Shown: positions 1 through 11,944, counted from the first letter of the stretch. The stretch is 64,000 nt of DNA from Terfezia claveryi (GCA_015179025.1 WHUX01000006.1:372001-436000), one strand, 5' to 3'. Notes: generated from the letters alone by a model not told the origin. Made by a program: numbers and translations.

Positions 1-1117
1 TCCATGTCGCTCGACGTCAGTAAAAATGAAGTCAAACAGGAGGTAATTAATATTAATACCCAGGTTTGGTGCAAAGTGCATCCAGAACTTTCTCATTACT
101 GCTTGACTCATTGACCCTAGTATGTTTTGTTTTTTTCAGAGACCCAGCTCAGAGCTGCTTGACCTGGACTCTTTCTAGAAATCGTATCTTTCGTGGGATT
201 ATATCAGTAAAGTGGCTGGTTTATACCTTTGCGGTGCAGCTTGTAGTAGATACCCTGAGTTTCAGAGCTCCTGTGAGCTGTATTCAATCAAACCCGCTGG
301 TATTCTCCCAGCTCGATGCACACACGCAACCTTTAGTTTGATTTTCGGTGTGTTACTTGTACATATAATGAAAAGGCCTTCTGGCGCTGCGATGTTTCCC
401 ATTTTTCGTATGATGAGCTATTATTAAAAATGTTGAAATGGGTTTACTATTGAAACACAATTCCTTCATTAATAAGCTGCACAAATAACCTACTTACTAC
501 AAAAAATTTTATTCTGTCCTTCCCACTACGACAAGCCTACGGAACCTTTTGGGGAATGGAAGTTCCTTTATAAACGACCAGCCTAACCAACCCTAAGAGG
601 GGCTACCAGCTGATCAGGTTGTATTACATTGCCTTTCAGGTTGTGGTCTTGCTCCACTTTTCGGCTCAGAGATTAAGACCTCAGGCACATTTTCTTCTCT
701 CTCTGGCATGCATACAAACATGCCACATTACTGCCAAAAAAAACCCCTTCGCCGTAACATAAACCTCCTTCCCGCACAATATTATTGCGAGAGTCTCTGG
801 CCGATCATAAATTCACTACGCAAATCTGTCCTTGTCCTATTGGGTGGTGTTAATTATTGGTCGAAACTATTCCGGAAGGGCCATTGGTCCATAGGCTTCA
901 GTGCCGGTACTGCCGATGGAGATTTATAGATGGTATCATTGAAAGAATCTACGAAATTTAGACATCGTGTCTTGACAGCAATATCCACTAGAATACGAAT
1001 ACTGAGGAATAGTTTCTGGCCAAAATACTGTTGGTAATTTGACTTATGGCTCAACTTCATCAGTTTTTAACTTGAATTAAGATTGCTATGTTTTCTTGTT
1101 TGAAGTCGTTAGTTATG
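1..1117. other. Intergenic, no gene recognised
   Basis: Both strands carry only short overlapping open frames with no recognisable domain, no start context and no splice signals that link them. I see no RNA gene and no clear repeat here. Confidence 0.5.
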
Positions 1118-1960
1118 TTAAATAGGAATTATTATATTCCAAATATGCTGTCCAAACGCGTTTTGTAATGCCGCATGCATAAGTTCTCTAAACCCTCCAG
1201 CAGCCTTGAGCTTTATATTACTATCAGTTGACAATGTGGGTAAGATTGCACTGTGTACTAGCAGACGCATGGGAGAGTTACCGTTGACTTGCAGTGCCTC
1301 TAATCCTCTAACATGGTACCATGGATATGATCCTTTATAGTTTTCGGAGGAGAAAACATCCCAAGACTCTAAATTACTGAGAGTAGGGAAAGCTAGGAAA
1401 ACTGGGTGGAAAAATGTAGTAGAAGGCTTCAACAAAAATAAGGAGTAGGCACACATAATCGCCTTTCAGTCCCTTTCCAATTACCCTGAATGTAAGAGAC
1501 GCCGAACAAGAGTCTGAACACTCGATATATCCTTTGTAATTGACCAAAGTGGCCTCCCGAACAAATTCTGGTGCTCTTTTGTAGCTAGCTGATTGAGGGG
1601 TTTCCTCAATTCAGCTTCAGGGTCCTTTGCTAACCTCGAGTTCGAGGAGATTCCCAGATTGAGTTGAAAGTCGATAAAAGGGTCAAAACTGCAACAACAC
1701 ATTTCGAAGACTCTTCCGCTTGAGGCCGTAATTTCATCTCCATTGATAGCTCGGTAGATAGAGCGGATGTCCACAACCGATATCCCCGTAGATCGTGTAA
1801 CAGATGACGCAAAGCTGGAAGAACTTCACCAGCACGCGATCCGGCATACAAATGTTGAACATCATTAAAATAAGAGTAAAGGCAATGATTTTCATTAATA
1901 TTTCTTGAAAACCCCTGGGAAAAGACCTCTACCTATCCTATAAACCTCTGCACGACCTGC
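1118..1960 (-). pseudogene. Decayed protein-coding gene, unrecognised family
   Basis: Three minus-strand reading-frame fragments follow each other. The first reads through about 1850-1770 and includes YAGSRAGEVLPALRHLLHD. It is preceded in the same frame by a stretch ending VFSQGFSRNINENHCLYSYF. The second (1774-1481) begins in another frame with DIRSIYRAINGDEI and includes NLFGRPLW. The third (1456-1118) is in a further frame. The peptides look like real protein sequence rather than random frames, but they overlap in different frames and contain stops, so the locus is probably a broken gene or a gene with introns that I cannot place. The FGRPLW motif faintly recalls large multicopy fungal effector-like or P-loop families. 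I do not regard that as an identification. Confidence 0.35.
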
Positions 1961-4237
1961 AATGTTTTCATTTCATCGAAGTCAATCTATGTTTACTCCG
2001 TAAACTTCGTAAGACAAAGTGCCAGGGGAGATACCTCATCTTTGTCTTTAAAAGACATTGTCTACTGATCTTCCTTTCTCAATTTTACAGATCTCCAGTC
2101 TTGGGTAATGGGGATAAGTTTCACATAATAGTTGAATTCCTGTTCGATTGCCTCCATTTCGTCTGTTCCTTCAAGGCCGCAATCTATCTTTCCAGTGGTA
2201 ATTTAGGTGTGAGATAACGTCTTTGATGTGGGAAGATATTGTGATAAGCCATGCTAGCTGGAAAGCTAGTACCCATATAGATAATTCCTGCAAATTGTTA
2301 GCGAAAACGTCATCGCTCCTAGTCAGTAACCAGATTCACTGACTATAAATTTGAATCGATTATAGAGTCCTTAGGGGTGCTCGAGAGGCAACCAGTCTAG
2401 CTTGAGGGATGGCCTCCTGGACTTCATCTATATTCCAACCACGATCGGAGAGCAGGTGGTACGTATGGCTCCGGACCCCCTTGCTTGAACTCCTGATTAT
2501 CTCTAACTCTGGGAACTCAAAGGAATCGACATCCCCGAGGGGACCATCAGCTCTTTCAGTCTTAGATAGTTGTGCCACAAGTCAGTACAGTACTAGCGGC
2601 TACTAGAATAAGTTGAGAGAAGATGAGGGTTTTTGAAACTCACTCTTTGCAAAGGGGATAAGGTGCAGGAAATAGTCAGCGGAAGTGGACTACTGTTTGG
2701 AAGGAGGCGGGCATATGGTGAAATAGCAAGTGAAGGTGGCTTCTTAAGATGTAAGGTTTGGAAAATGTAATATGCATTGTAGTTTTGGTTTGATGGGTAC
2801 GGTGTAAGTACATGGTGCAATAGTCTCCATCCACCGTGGGTAATATTCTCCAGAACACTTACATTTCGGCTTGTTTCTATGCACATTACAATGAAAGCTG
2901 AAGCCCAGCCCCAATTGCGTTGCCCTCATTGCCTAGATATACCCTTTGACCCAGAGTATCGAAGGCGATGAGTATGTTATCCCCCAGCTCCTACACACCT
3001 AGAATACAAATATAGCGGCCTCGCTTCAGGAATCCACCATGACAGTCTCGCGTGGTGAACATGCTCACCCTCGTTCTACTCTGAGGCATTTGATTCACAG
3101 AAGATTCAAATTGATAGTTACGACTACATACTCGTATGACCGACTGAATGAAAGGAGCATAATATATAAAATGGACATATATATCCACGGATTCCCGGTC
3201 AATGATACATAAAGCGTGGCCATGAGTGGGTTTGTGTTATATCAGGAATGTGTTGCGTAGGACATCACGGGCACATGACATAACTATGGTTGTCATACGA
3301 TTCATACCTTTCAGAATACCTATACCTAGCGAATTTACCTTGCGCGATATGAGCATCACCAACAGAGCTTTTGAACACGTCAATACAATTGGGAACACCT
3401 AGACTAACTCTCTAGATCTTCAAGAAAAAACCACCAATATTTGTGACTACTGATGAAACAATTACTCCTTCTTTGCCTAGAAGTGCTCAAACAACCAGTG
3501 TAAAGGTGCTCACTCCATCTGAAATCGCATATACATAGCCTCATACTCACTAACCTGCGCATTCTTACTTTTATTTCTTCTGGGACACCATGCAATGATC
3601 GACGAGTTTAGGTTATAGCATGTGAGGCACGCCGCAGGTGACGGCGCCGGCAGCTTGCATACGTACGCGTGGGCCAATAACTTCCTGCTGTGCGGCCGGA
3701 AATTCTTGAAGAAACAGTGGCTGCAGCCTGATTCAAAAGAAGCCACCACACTCTTTCTATATATCCAATCGCTAATATGCCCGTTAAACTCAAGTTCATC
3801 ATGCCGTTGAGATAAGTACCACACATGAGATGAGGTGGGCAACAACAAAATAATATCACACATTCAATGCCTAACACAGCAAGAGAGATAGTCTGATTAG
3901 GCGGGGCTGTTGTGCCAACCAGACTACAAGAGAGATTCCAACAAAACATACGACTAGAGGAAGGGGTGACAAATCTGGTCGAAGTGAAAACACGATCAAC
4001 AATCTAACATTGGATACCGGCAGCGAGGATGAAGGTCGGTGAACACAAAGTGGCGGGGGTTCTTAGGGGGTGAGATCTGATTGAAGGAGCGTGCGAGGGC
4101 TCCCTCGTCGTAGGCAGATAGCTTGAATACGAGTACTGATCTACCCACCAAAAAAACCTGCCAGAGGAAGTAAGCCTCGCGAAGCCGTTTTGTGGTGAGT
4201 CCACAAAAGAGCAGGTTAAGGCTTTTCACCAGGGTAG
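1961..4237. other. Intergenic, no gene recognised, one short MITE
   Basis: This stretch holds overlapping short frames on both strands without recognisable motifs. The only feature I can define is the 34-bp MITE remnant at 3891-3924. The minus-strand frames across 3510-3949 run through that element and are not credible genes. Confidence 0.45.
3891..3924. mobile_element. Short Tc1/mariner-like MITE remnant (GTCTGGTTGG family)
   Basis: The segment starts GTCTGATTAGGC and ends GTTGTGCCAACCAGAC, and it is flanked on both sides by TA. The ends match the inverted terminal repeats of the 86-bp element at 54117-54202, whose left end reads GTCTGGTTGGCACAAC. Flanking TA dinucleotides fit the TA target duplication of Tc1/mariner transposons. 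Almost all internal sequence is gone and the left end has diverged, so this is an internally deleted copy. Confidence 0.6.
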
Positions 4238-4243
4238 TATATA
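4238..4243 (+). promoter_or_regulatory. TATA box of the 4350 gene
   Basis: TATATA lies about 107 bp upstream of the ATG and is followed by a C/T-rich stretch with several ACATCACAAC-like possible start sites. It is a plausible core promoter, inferred from sequence only. Confidence 0.45.
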
Positions 4244-4349
4244 GACCTATCTCTTCACCTGCTTACCCTATCTACATCACAACACTCCACTTCTCAATAT
4301 AGGGCAGTCCATACTAGGCCTTGACTTTGGACTCACACAGCTTATCAGG

Positions 4350-7300
4350 ATGCTCCGGCGTAACAGGAAGCAGGCTACACTGCCCCATGGTGTGGCCCGC
4401 GAACAGCAAACAGATGTGTCTACTGGCAACGTAGCAGGAGGGTTAAAGCAGCCCGTGGGTACGCTGGATGGGCACACCATATTCCCAATGCCACCACTTC
4501 GAGAGACAAACGCAGACCAAACCCACCAGGGCGAAGGCGGTGAACGGGGAATTGGACAAGTACTAGGGATCTTACAAATGGAGTCTGAACCCAGGCCCGA
4601 AAAGCGAACAGATGATGAACTGGGTCCTAAAAACCGCGATGCAAATGAACTGCATCCTCCAGCGCACGATGCTCCGGAAACGGCTTACTACACCGATACA
4701 GTCACAAACCTAATTCATGCAGGTTTACAGAGTCAAATCAATCCTCCTCCGCCAGTACCGGCCCGATACATGCATACTGACAGTAACGCTCCTACTATAG
4801 TAGAACCCGGACGCGGGTGGAGTCGTCCCCCCATCTATACGAAGCAAAGCGTAAACGAACAGGTGGGAACTGGGGTCCAAAAAGCGGGTGGTGCACGGGT
4901 AGGGGAAACGCCTGGGAATACTGCGCGAGAAGAACAAGTACGGGATGATAGTTCATCAGGTGGCGTTTCCCCAAAACATCCCCTTTTTTCCGTTGAGGAC
5001 GACCTGGCCACCTCAAGGCCGTGCATTCCCTTTAATGGCCTACCTTCAAATGTGAGATCAGCACTGACAATCTCATCTTCACTTGAACTTTCATCGACTG
5101 CCATTCCCACGGCATCTTCTCTGCTGGCTGCAGCCACTCCAGGCGCCGTGAGTGACACCCGATCTGAATATGAGGGGGTAGATGTGGGAAAACACCAACA
5201 CAATCTCGCCTCGAACTGGAGAGCATTTCTGGAACCAGTAAATGTAGGGGAGGAAGGCCAAGCAGGGGGGGTGGATAGTTCTAGCCCCACTATCAGCGGC
5301 CAAATGGCCATCCCTTGCACATTCAGCGGGGTGATAAAGGGTCGAGGACGAGGAAGCCGAAGTCTAAGAGGTGGAATCTCGAGGAAACCTAGTCTTGAGG
5401 ACTGCAGGCAGATTAGCCCCGCCGCGAAAGCTGAACTCATGAATACTTTATTGTCAGGGGAGGGGTCATCCACCCTAGCATCTGCTGACTACTTTAGCAG
5501 GCCACCTTCGCGACTGCCAGTGGGGCAATCCACAGCAACTACTCCTAGTGTGAGTGATGTAGGTACCACTCCTGCGCCTCATGCGTCGGGTTGTTCAAGC
5601 CGTCGTGAGTCCTTACACCAAAATCAGCCCCAGCTACCGGTACCGGTACCCTTTAATAAGCCAGTACTCCCAACTCTTGTTCCTGAGAATATACAGGCAA
5701 GCATTGGTACAAACTCGGGAACAATAAGACAAGTACTAGTACGTACACATAACAGTTCATTGCAAGCCTCTGCACATCCAGAGGGCCAAGGCAGGGTCAA
5801 AGCAAAGAAGGACAAGGGTAAGGGGGTGGAATACGTGGTGAAGGCCTCCGAGTCGACGTCGGAATCATATTCATCGGCCTCTCAGGGATCTGCAATAGTA
5901 CCACCCGGTGGAGTCAGGCAGAGCCAGACTCAGACAGAAGCCCTTGCGCATGCACACCTTGCCATAGTTGATCGCGGCAACCACGGCTTCTCATCAGTGG
6001 ATCCACTGACAGGCATGCGTATGCCAATCAATCAAAGCTTAGGCAACCAGCCTACAGTGATGAGGAGTTATAGCTATTCTAACTCACTGCCAGCTGCGCA
6101 TGCAGACCTATGGAATGTGCCACAAGCGCCGCACATAGAAAGCATTGACGGAAGTACAGGCGCGCGAAGCTACCAGACCCTGCCAGCTGGTGAGATTTAT
6201 AATATTTTGTGTGAGCGCCGGAGGTCACATCCGCATCCACGACCGCATGTTATAAGGCCTTCGAATCTTCCAGCTCTAAATCAATTCGATGCTTACGTAC
6301 CCGCACCCCTCGAGACACCAAGTTCAGCCTGGCAACCGCCGGGTAGAAGGGGCTCAAATCTGCCCCTTTCCCACGGACGACTCCAAGCTCGTGGGTTTAG
6401 CATCCCAATGCACCAGTATAGTGAGGATTTAGGTACAGCCGATTCCTCCGCAAGCATTGACAACTACGCCATATCTCTAGCTCTGAATTGGTCATGGGAT
6501 CCTCATCTGAACTCAGTTCCGCAGGGGTTGCAATTAAGTACTATACCACCGGAACAGGGTAATATTTATCATCTGTCGCCAAATATTGATTTTGAGCAGA
6601 TGCACGATGGACAGCTAGCTCGGTTTGGGTATCCTGAGATATCGACGATTAACCCATATTTAGAGATTCTTCGCCAACCCAGCGGTGCACAAATACACTA
6701 TACATTGGCACAATCAGGTTGGCCCTCTCCTGCTAACACCGAAACATCAACAGCTCTGCCAGTTTATCATACGGTACAGGATTACTATAGCATCTCGGAG
6801 CCGAACGTGAACCCTAGCCAGGGCCATCAACGTCAATCTCCGCTTGCTCACCACGCCCGCTCTCCTGAGGACACACTATGGGGTTACTCAAGGACGACGA
6901 ACTTTGTACTTCTTGATCCCAGCATCAGGGAAGATCCGTCTTTCGTTCACTGGCGGCGTGAGAGTACAGTGGCCGATGAACATACTATTATCCTCAGAGC
7001 GGACTGTGTAGATGAGTGGTCGAGGTATATGATTTTGTACAGGGCTGGGGACCCAATGCCACGCTTGCGTGTGCCTACGCCCACCCGAGCGTCCGTAAAC
7101 CCCAACGCAGGAGACTTCGGGGCAAGCAATCGAAATATGGATCTCAGCAGTACTAGTTTGAATGTACGGTTCCCTGGTCCAACAGGAGTATCCCCTGGTG
7201 ATTTTCTAGATAGTGCGTCTGAATTTCAATGGAACCCCGCCTGGCAAGTAAATGTTCCCGCTGCTACAAGTAGCACTATTGCTGGGTTTCCATGGAATCC

Positions 7301-7409
7301 CACAGCGGACACAACTGGCCCCCCTGCTACTTCGGCGTCTGGTTCCGCTAGTATTAATGACATGGCAATTGCTACCGAAGATTTCCGTGTAATTTGGCCT
7401 CGACGATAG
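4350..7409 (+). CDS. Large disordered protein of unknown function, 1,019 aa
   Basis: This is a single uninterrupted reading frame of 1,019 codons, by far too long to be chance, with a TATA box about 107 bp upstream and a stop at 7407-7409. I do not recognise the family. The protein is rich in Ser, Pro, Thr, Gly and Asn and looks intrinsically disordered over most of its length. Visible landmarks are a Gly/Arg patch GRGRGSRSLRGG near residue 330, a basic patch KAKKDKGKG near residues 482-491 that could act as a nuclear localisation signal, and Tyr/Pro-rich stretches from about 560 on. A more ordered-looking C-terminal block near residues 855-905 includes SFVHWRRES and CVDEWSRYMILYRAGD. No membrane segment, signal peptide or catalytic motif is evident. 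The absence of introns contrasts with the other intact genes here. A nuclear or regulatory role is only a guess. Confidence 0.8.
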   Translation: MLRRNRKQATLPHGVAREQQTDVSTGNVAGGLKQPVGTLDGHTIFPMPPLRETNADQTHQGEGGERGIGQVLGILQMESEPRPEKRTDDELGPKNRDANELHPPAHDAPETAYYTDTVTNLIHAGLQSQINPPPPVPARYMHTDSNAPTIVEPGRGWSRPPIYTKQSVNEQVGTGVQKAGGARVGETPGNTAREEQVRDDSSSGGVSPKHPLFSVEDDLATSRPCIPFNGLPSNVRSALTISSSLELSSTAIPTASSLLAAATPGAVSDTRSEYEGVDVGKHQHNLASNWRAFLEPVNVGEEGQAGGVDSSSPTISGQMAIPCTFSGVIKGRGRGSRSLRGGISRKPSLEDCRQISPAAKAELMNTLLSGEGSSTLASADYFSRPPSRLPVGQSTATTPSVSDVGTTPAPHASGCSSRRESLHQNQPQLPVPVPFNKPVLPTLVPENIQASIGTNSGTIRQVLVRTHNSSLQASAHPEGQGRVKAKKDKGKGVEYVVKASESTSESYSSASQGSAIVPPGGVRQSQTQTEALAHAHLAIVDRGNHGFSSVDPLTGMRMPINQSLGNQPTVMRSYSYSNSLPAAHADLWNVPQAPHIESIDGSTGARSYQTLPAGEIYNILCERRRSHPHPRPHVIRPSNLPALNQFDAYVPAPLETPSSAWQPPGRRGSNLPLSHGRLQARGFSIPMHQYSEDLGTADSSASIDNYAISLALNWSWDPHLNSVPQGLQLSTIPPEQGNIYHLSPNIDFEQMHDGQLARFGYPEISTINPYLEILRQPSGAQIHYTLAQSGWPSPANTETSTALPVYHTVQDYYSISEPNVNPSQGHQRQSPLAHHARSPEDTLWGYSRTTNFVLLDPSIREDPSFVHWRRESTVADEHTIILRADCVDEWSRYMILYRAGDPMPRLRVPTPTRASVNPNAGDFGASNRNMDLSSTSLNVRFPGPTGVSPGDFLDSASEFQWNPAWQVNVPAATSSTIAGFPWNPTADTTGPPATSASGSASINDMAIATEDFRVIWPRR

Positions 7410-8767
7410 ATGACGCTGCCAATCTGAATAGTTGGTACCCTCCTTGGGCTGTGGGCCAATAACTACAGCGGCACTTTGCCGCTAGCAAGAACTTACTCCT
7501 CGAAGATATCAGCACTTAACTTTTTGCCCTTTTATTTTCTTTTCGTGCCTCGCCCTAAGGTATAGAGGTTTCCCTTTCGTTCTTCAAGCCTACCCGCCCT
7601 TTTTTTTTTTAGGAGTTCTCCTTCACCAGTCACGGGATATTTTATGCCCAATAGCACCCTCGCATTTAAGTCTTTAATTTATATTATTTTTCCTATCATG
7701 CCTTGGGAGCAACTAGAGGTTTCAAGTATTTCATTCATACAGAATGCAATTTCATGCATCAGTGATTTTGATGCAACCTCTCCCTGCATTGGGTCCATTG
7801 CGTTCGGACTGTCCTCCTTGGAGAAGTGCTGTGCTTCATTCTAGAATCTTCCTAATCTCGTCTCATATGTTCTTCCCATAAAGTGACTAATTCGAGTGGG
7901 GATAGATTGCGGGTATGTTAGTTCCATATATAATCGTGAAATTGTTCCATGAGCGACAGAAAATATTTGAGGTATGATCATGCACGCCGTCATGTCGCCC
8001 TCCCATTCTCACAGCAGATCGCGATTAACTGTCAGTAGTAGGTAAGTGTAGTATCAGCAGGAGCCCATCCCCTACAGCTGGCGTGCGCTGCTAACGGTAT
8101 AAGTGAATTCGGCATTACCGGTAGAGAAGGGTATGGGCAAGAAGAGTTGGCCTCTGGGACTCCGTGAGGGCGTTGAACGAGAATCCTTGAGGCCCCCAAA
8201 ATACGAGGGAGAGCCGATTGGCGCGAGTGGAAGTGGATAGGGGGTAATGAGACGGCAGATAGGTAGTCGGCAGCGCGTCGTGAGGACAGGGAAGAATAGA
8301 TCACAATGGGAATGGAGAGGGCGATATTCTACCGGGGGTGCCAAGCTTAGGGCATAGGGCCTGATTTATAAGATTTATTCGCAACTGGCCTGCAGTTGAG
8401 GAAGTACTCCATTAAGTATATAGCCCCACCCCCCCTCTTTGCTACACTACTTATTTTCAGCTCCATAACGAAGCACAGAACCTACCGCCTTGAGTCTTAG
8501 CACAAGATTAGCATTAGGATTAATTAGATGTGTATCAAAATTCAAACGCTATTACCAGGCAATTGCAACCGACCCAAGGAGAGATCTCTGTAGACGAGAC
8601 AATTCGAATAGAATATTTCATGCGAATGGATCATGCGAATGGAATCTCGGTAGGGGCCCAGTTAGTGCTAGTATTAGTGGTCTGGACAAAGCTGAATATT
8701 ATACATTAAGATATAATTTGGTCAAGGTATGTTCTCGTGTCCAGGCGTGTGATATTTTTGCAAAGGC
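7410..8767. other. Intergenic, no gene recognised
   Basis: The region begins with the likely 3' untranslated region of the disordered-protein gene, including T-rich stretches near 7515-7610. Beyond that only short frames (for example 7644-7844 plus and 8032-8344 minus) occur, with no recognisable motif. Confidence 0.45.
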
Positions 8768-9208
8768 TTAAAACCTATCACCCAAGGGAATAGTAAAGAT
8801 ACTTGATGGTGATATCCTTTTCTTTGTCAGCGCCTGGGAGTCCGGATTCTGGGCCTTAAACATAATATTTCCAAAAATGCTGGGTTGCACTGGTACCTCA
8901 GGATAATCAATATCCATCGGATCGTCCATGATCTGATAATGTCTGAATAAGGCTGGGGGTTCCGGCTGAAGACAATTCTCAATTGCATAGGATGTGGATA
9001 GAACTGGCCAACCCCCAGTGAACCAAGATGTTGGCGTGTGCAGGAATGCATAATTAGTTGAGGCGGCCGGTGGGGAGTTCATAATTCCAAAGGAACCTGG
9101 TGCTGGTCGCTCGGGCAGAAAACTCAGATGCACAGGGGTGGGAGTGGCATTATGGAATGGTGTTTGTAGGCCAGGACCTGCTGTAATTAGCGGAACACTA
9201 GCAAACAT
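8768..9208 (-). CDS. Hypothetical protein, 146 aa
   Basis: This minus-strand frame is 146 codons long. It is Pro-rich in its first half and has an acidic stretch MDDPMDIDYPEVPVQ near its middle, followed by a Lys/Ser-rich tail. I recognise no domain, membrane segment or signal peptide. Its composition is protein-like, but length alone does not prove a gene. It may be a remnant or an exon of a larger gene. There is no clear promoter and no neighbour on the same strand that would explain it. Confidence 0.3.
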   Translation of the reverse strand: MFASVPLITAGPGLQTPFHNATPTPVHLSFLPERPAPGSFGIMNSPPAASTNYAFLHTPTSWFTGGWPVLSTSYAIENCLQPEPPALFRHYQIMDDPMDIDYPEVPVQPSIFGNIMFKAQNPDSQALTKKRISPSSIFTIPLGDRF

Positions 9209-10552
9209 TGAGAATCACAGATCCTGGTTTTTCAGTAAATTCTCCTCTCTATTCTAGGGCTGCGAGTTGCAGCAGTTATTGAGTATGTGGAGGAAACAAA
9301 AAAGTGATATTAATATCGATATAAGAAAGGGAAATTATGGGTTGCGCCTTACATACTTTACTTTAAGTATGTATCACCAAGCAACTTGGAACTGCTCTAC
9401 TTCAAGCATAACAAAGAGTTTGCTTTAGCATTCAGACTTGGCAACTAGTTCGTGATGTGTTTCAAGCAACTTCAACCAAAGCTTCTACTTATCACTTGGA
9501 GTAATCACACAACATCATTAAGGTCGACAGCCTTCCACCATTAAGGAAGCCCCGTCAGATTATAGCGCCCCGAAGCCATATAAGCTCGAGCCAGGGTCTA
9601 GATCTAGAGCTATATCTCTGAGATCGGGTGAAAACACTCCAGGACGGCTTTGTTACAGAAGTGGCCCCAAATAGACACAAATTTACATTTATACAGCTAG
9701 GTGGCAAAGTTTCGTACTCACTCCCTGCATAAGAGGACCCAAACACTGCATATTGGAGAATTTGTATGGCTGCAGGAGTAAGACATGCACTGCATCTTTA
9801 TGCAAGAGTACGAAACCTTTTGTCACCTAGCTGTATGAACAGCTCAAAGAGAGCGATAATTGAAACTCACAGTGAAGCTAAAGAAACCGGAGTTGATTTG
9901 TTCCATTCCAGCTGCAAAGGGCAATAAAATTATGTTAAAGTGGTCAGAAGATGGTATTTCATTTGCTACATGTATATACAGGGGATAGAAGTAGGTATGA
10001 GCTGACAATGCTCCTTGCCTTTTTCTGAATATCTCAATATTCCTGAGTCGAGCTCATGATTACCTCCGATCTGTAGACCGAAGTTAAGCCTCACCCTTTG
10101 ATCCATATCCCGATCTGCTGATAGTTGTACCCATAGGTCAAGCTGGCGAACCCAAATACGATGCTACAGCACAACGTGACATCAGACCAAACGACTTGTC
10201 TCCACTCTAAACTGCTCTCAGCTTTCCTTTTTTTTTGGGGGGTGGGGCCTAGTAACCGGTAATCAGTCTAATATCCCGATGCAGTCCCTTTGAAGGTTCC
10301 GCTTAAGTGCCTTCGGTACAACAGGCACACACATTGTCCAGCCTCCCAAGTCTAGGAAATGACAAAGGAAAAGGCCCGCTCTCAACATTGGTACGCCTGC
10401 ATCCGTCATCTTCCGTCCCTCAGCTTTCCTTGCCCGTTCGACCAAAGCCTGAAAAATAACACCAATTATTTACACTGTGGCAATGACACCGGTCATTGTC
10501 CACCCGGACCCATCCCCCCTAAAGTCGGCCCGGTATGGTTCAAGTATGATCC
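9209..10552. other. Intergenic with one MITE, no gene recognised
   Basis: Apart from the 140-bp MITE at 9694-9833 I see only short frames. A stretch near 10060-10165 vaguely recalls a 5S rRNA (CCGATCTG followed by GAAGTTAAGCC), but too little matches to call it. Confidence 0.45.
9694..9833. mobile_element. Tc1/mariner-like MITE, 140 bp (CAGCTAGGTG family)
   Basis: The left end CAGCTAGGTGGCAAAGTTTC and the inverted right end (CAGCTAGGTGACAAAAGG followed by TTTCGTACTC) form terminal inverted repeats of about 28 bp with a few mismatches. The sequence is flanked on both sides by TA, as expected for a TA target duplication. No transposase frame is present. The size, inverted ends and TA flanks together indicate a non-autonomous MITE mobilised by a Tc1/mariner-type transposase supplied elsewhere. 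Confidence 0.75.
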
Positions 10553-11818
10553 CTAGAGCTTCATGCATACTAAAGGAAATTTTTCCGAGATGGCACACAG
10601 GAGCCATTCGGTTGAGAGTAGAATGATATTGAATAGAAATTGGATCAAATAGATGACCGCAGAAACAGCTTCACAGGAAATAGGGATATCCCCTTCATTG
10701 AGGAGATTCGCCACAGTAGAGCTGCTTTGGGCGAGTTGTATATAACAGGTGCCGTACGTAGCCACTGCATGAGTCTGCTTCAAAAAAAATTCATGGATAT
10801 GCCATAACAATCAATATGAAGAACAATCAAGTCGAGAGAAAAAATTTCATAAAGGGGCAAAGCGATGCCCCTGCTAGAAACAAGGAGAATCTTATCAGGA
10901 ATGTCCTCCCGGTAAGACCATATAGCGCTACCAGCACCAACCAGCCACCGTGGAGCCAGAAGCCTGGTCGAAAAATTGAGGAAATTGGGGCTTTGGCTAT
11001 CTTCCGAAGGCCATCTTCAAAACCTAAAGACATTAATCTCGCTCCAAGTATTGGGACCAGTATGATGTTCAGAAGTAGCTCCGCGACCTTTGCTACTAAA
11101 TGTATAATAAGATTGAGGCAAGGCTGGCAAGCCCTAACCCCATATATGCCCCATAGAGGTTAATATATGTTCCCCGAATGTGATATTCTTCGGCGCCTGC
11201 GAAGACTGTATTGTGATAATTCCCTTCTTGGCTGCTAACCTGACAATGCAATAGGCACTGAAGGCAAAGTTTGACAGTAGTGAAAACGCACAAAAAGCAA
11301 TTTCCGCCGATCTCAATATGGCTGTTTTCAGCCAGTGGCAAGCATACCAAATCGGCGGTAGCCTAACAAACACGTATAAATCAACACAAGGCGTTCGAGA
11401 TTCCTTGTCAACCACGATAACTTGAAACTGTATACATGGGCTTTTAGGAGGTGGACTGGGTCGCTTGCAAGCTCTGTAATAAGGGTGCTGAACACAAGAT
11501 TCAGTACTGTCATCGGGATATTGTTAGTGAGAAAGTATCCCAAGACCGAAAGGGAAAAGATGTGGTGAGTGAGATAAAACGTAATATTGCGCAAACGTCT
11601 CAGTTCCGATATCCAGAGTACTGCTCGTGAAGTTGCGCAAATGTTGGTTTCCCTGGCGTTAATGTGGCTATCGATGGACGGATCACCTTCCAGAAAAGCG
11701 GTGATGCAAAATGGCAGAAATTGAGACTTGTGGTATGTGAATTTCGGACAAATCTTTTTAATATCTGGCCCCATCTTCCTGATTCCGAGTCTGCGTCCGT
11801 TGAGTTACTGTAAAACAT
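10553..11818 (-). pseudogene. Possible decayed membrane-protein gene
   Basis: A run of minus-strand frames in different phases covers this interval: 11818-11600, 11774-11328, 11415-11134, 11350-11096, 11033-10827 and 10810-10553. Several contain hydrophobic stretches, for example TNNIPMTVLNLVFSTLITEL and LVLIYTCLLGY in the 148-codon frame, GFWLHGGWLVLVALYGL further on, and SAVIYLIQFLFNIILLSTEW at the end. This pattern fits a multi-pass membrane protein cut by introns or by decay. I could not find a set of splice sites that joins them cleanly and I do not recognise the family. The call is therefore tentative. Confidence 0.3.
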
Positions 11819-11944
11819 TGTACCACAAGCTCATTATAAATATACATATACTGTGCGTGGGGGAATGAAAGCTACTACACACCCCATGCGTAATATGCAG
11901 CGCCAGTCTGCAGTTGAGTGTGAGACATACATCAGTGGTACCGT

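Noticed and set aside
10060..10165. Possible 5S rRNA-like sequence
   Set aside because: Only short words (CCGATCTG, GAAGTTAAGCC) match from memory and the rest does not fold or align convincingly.
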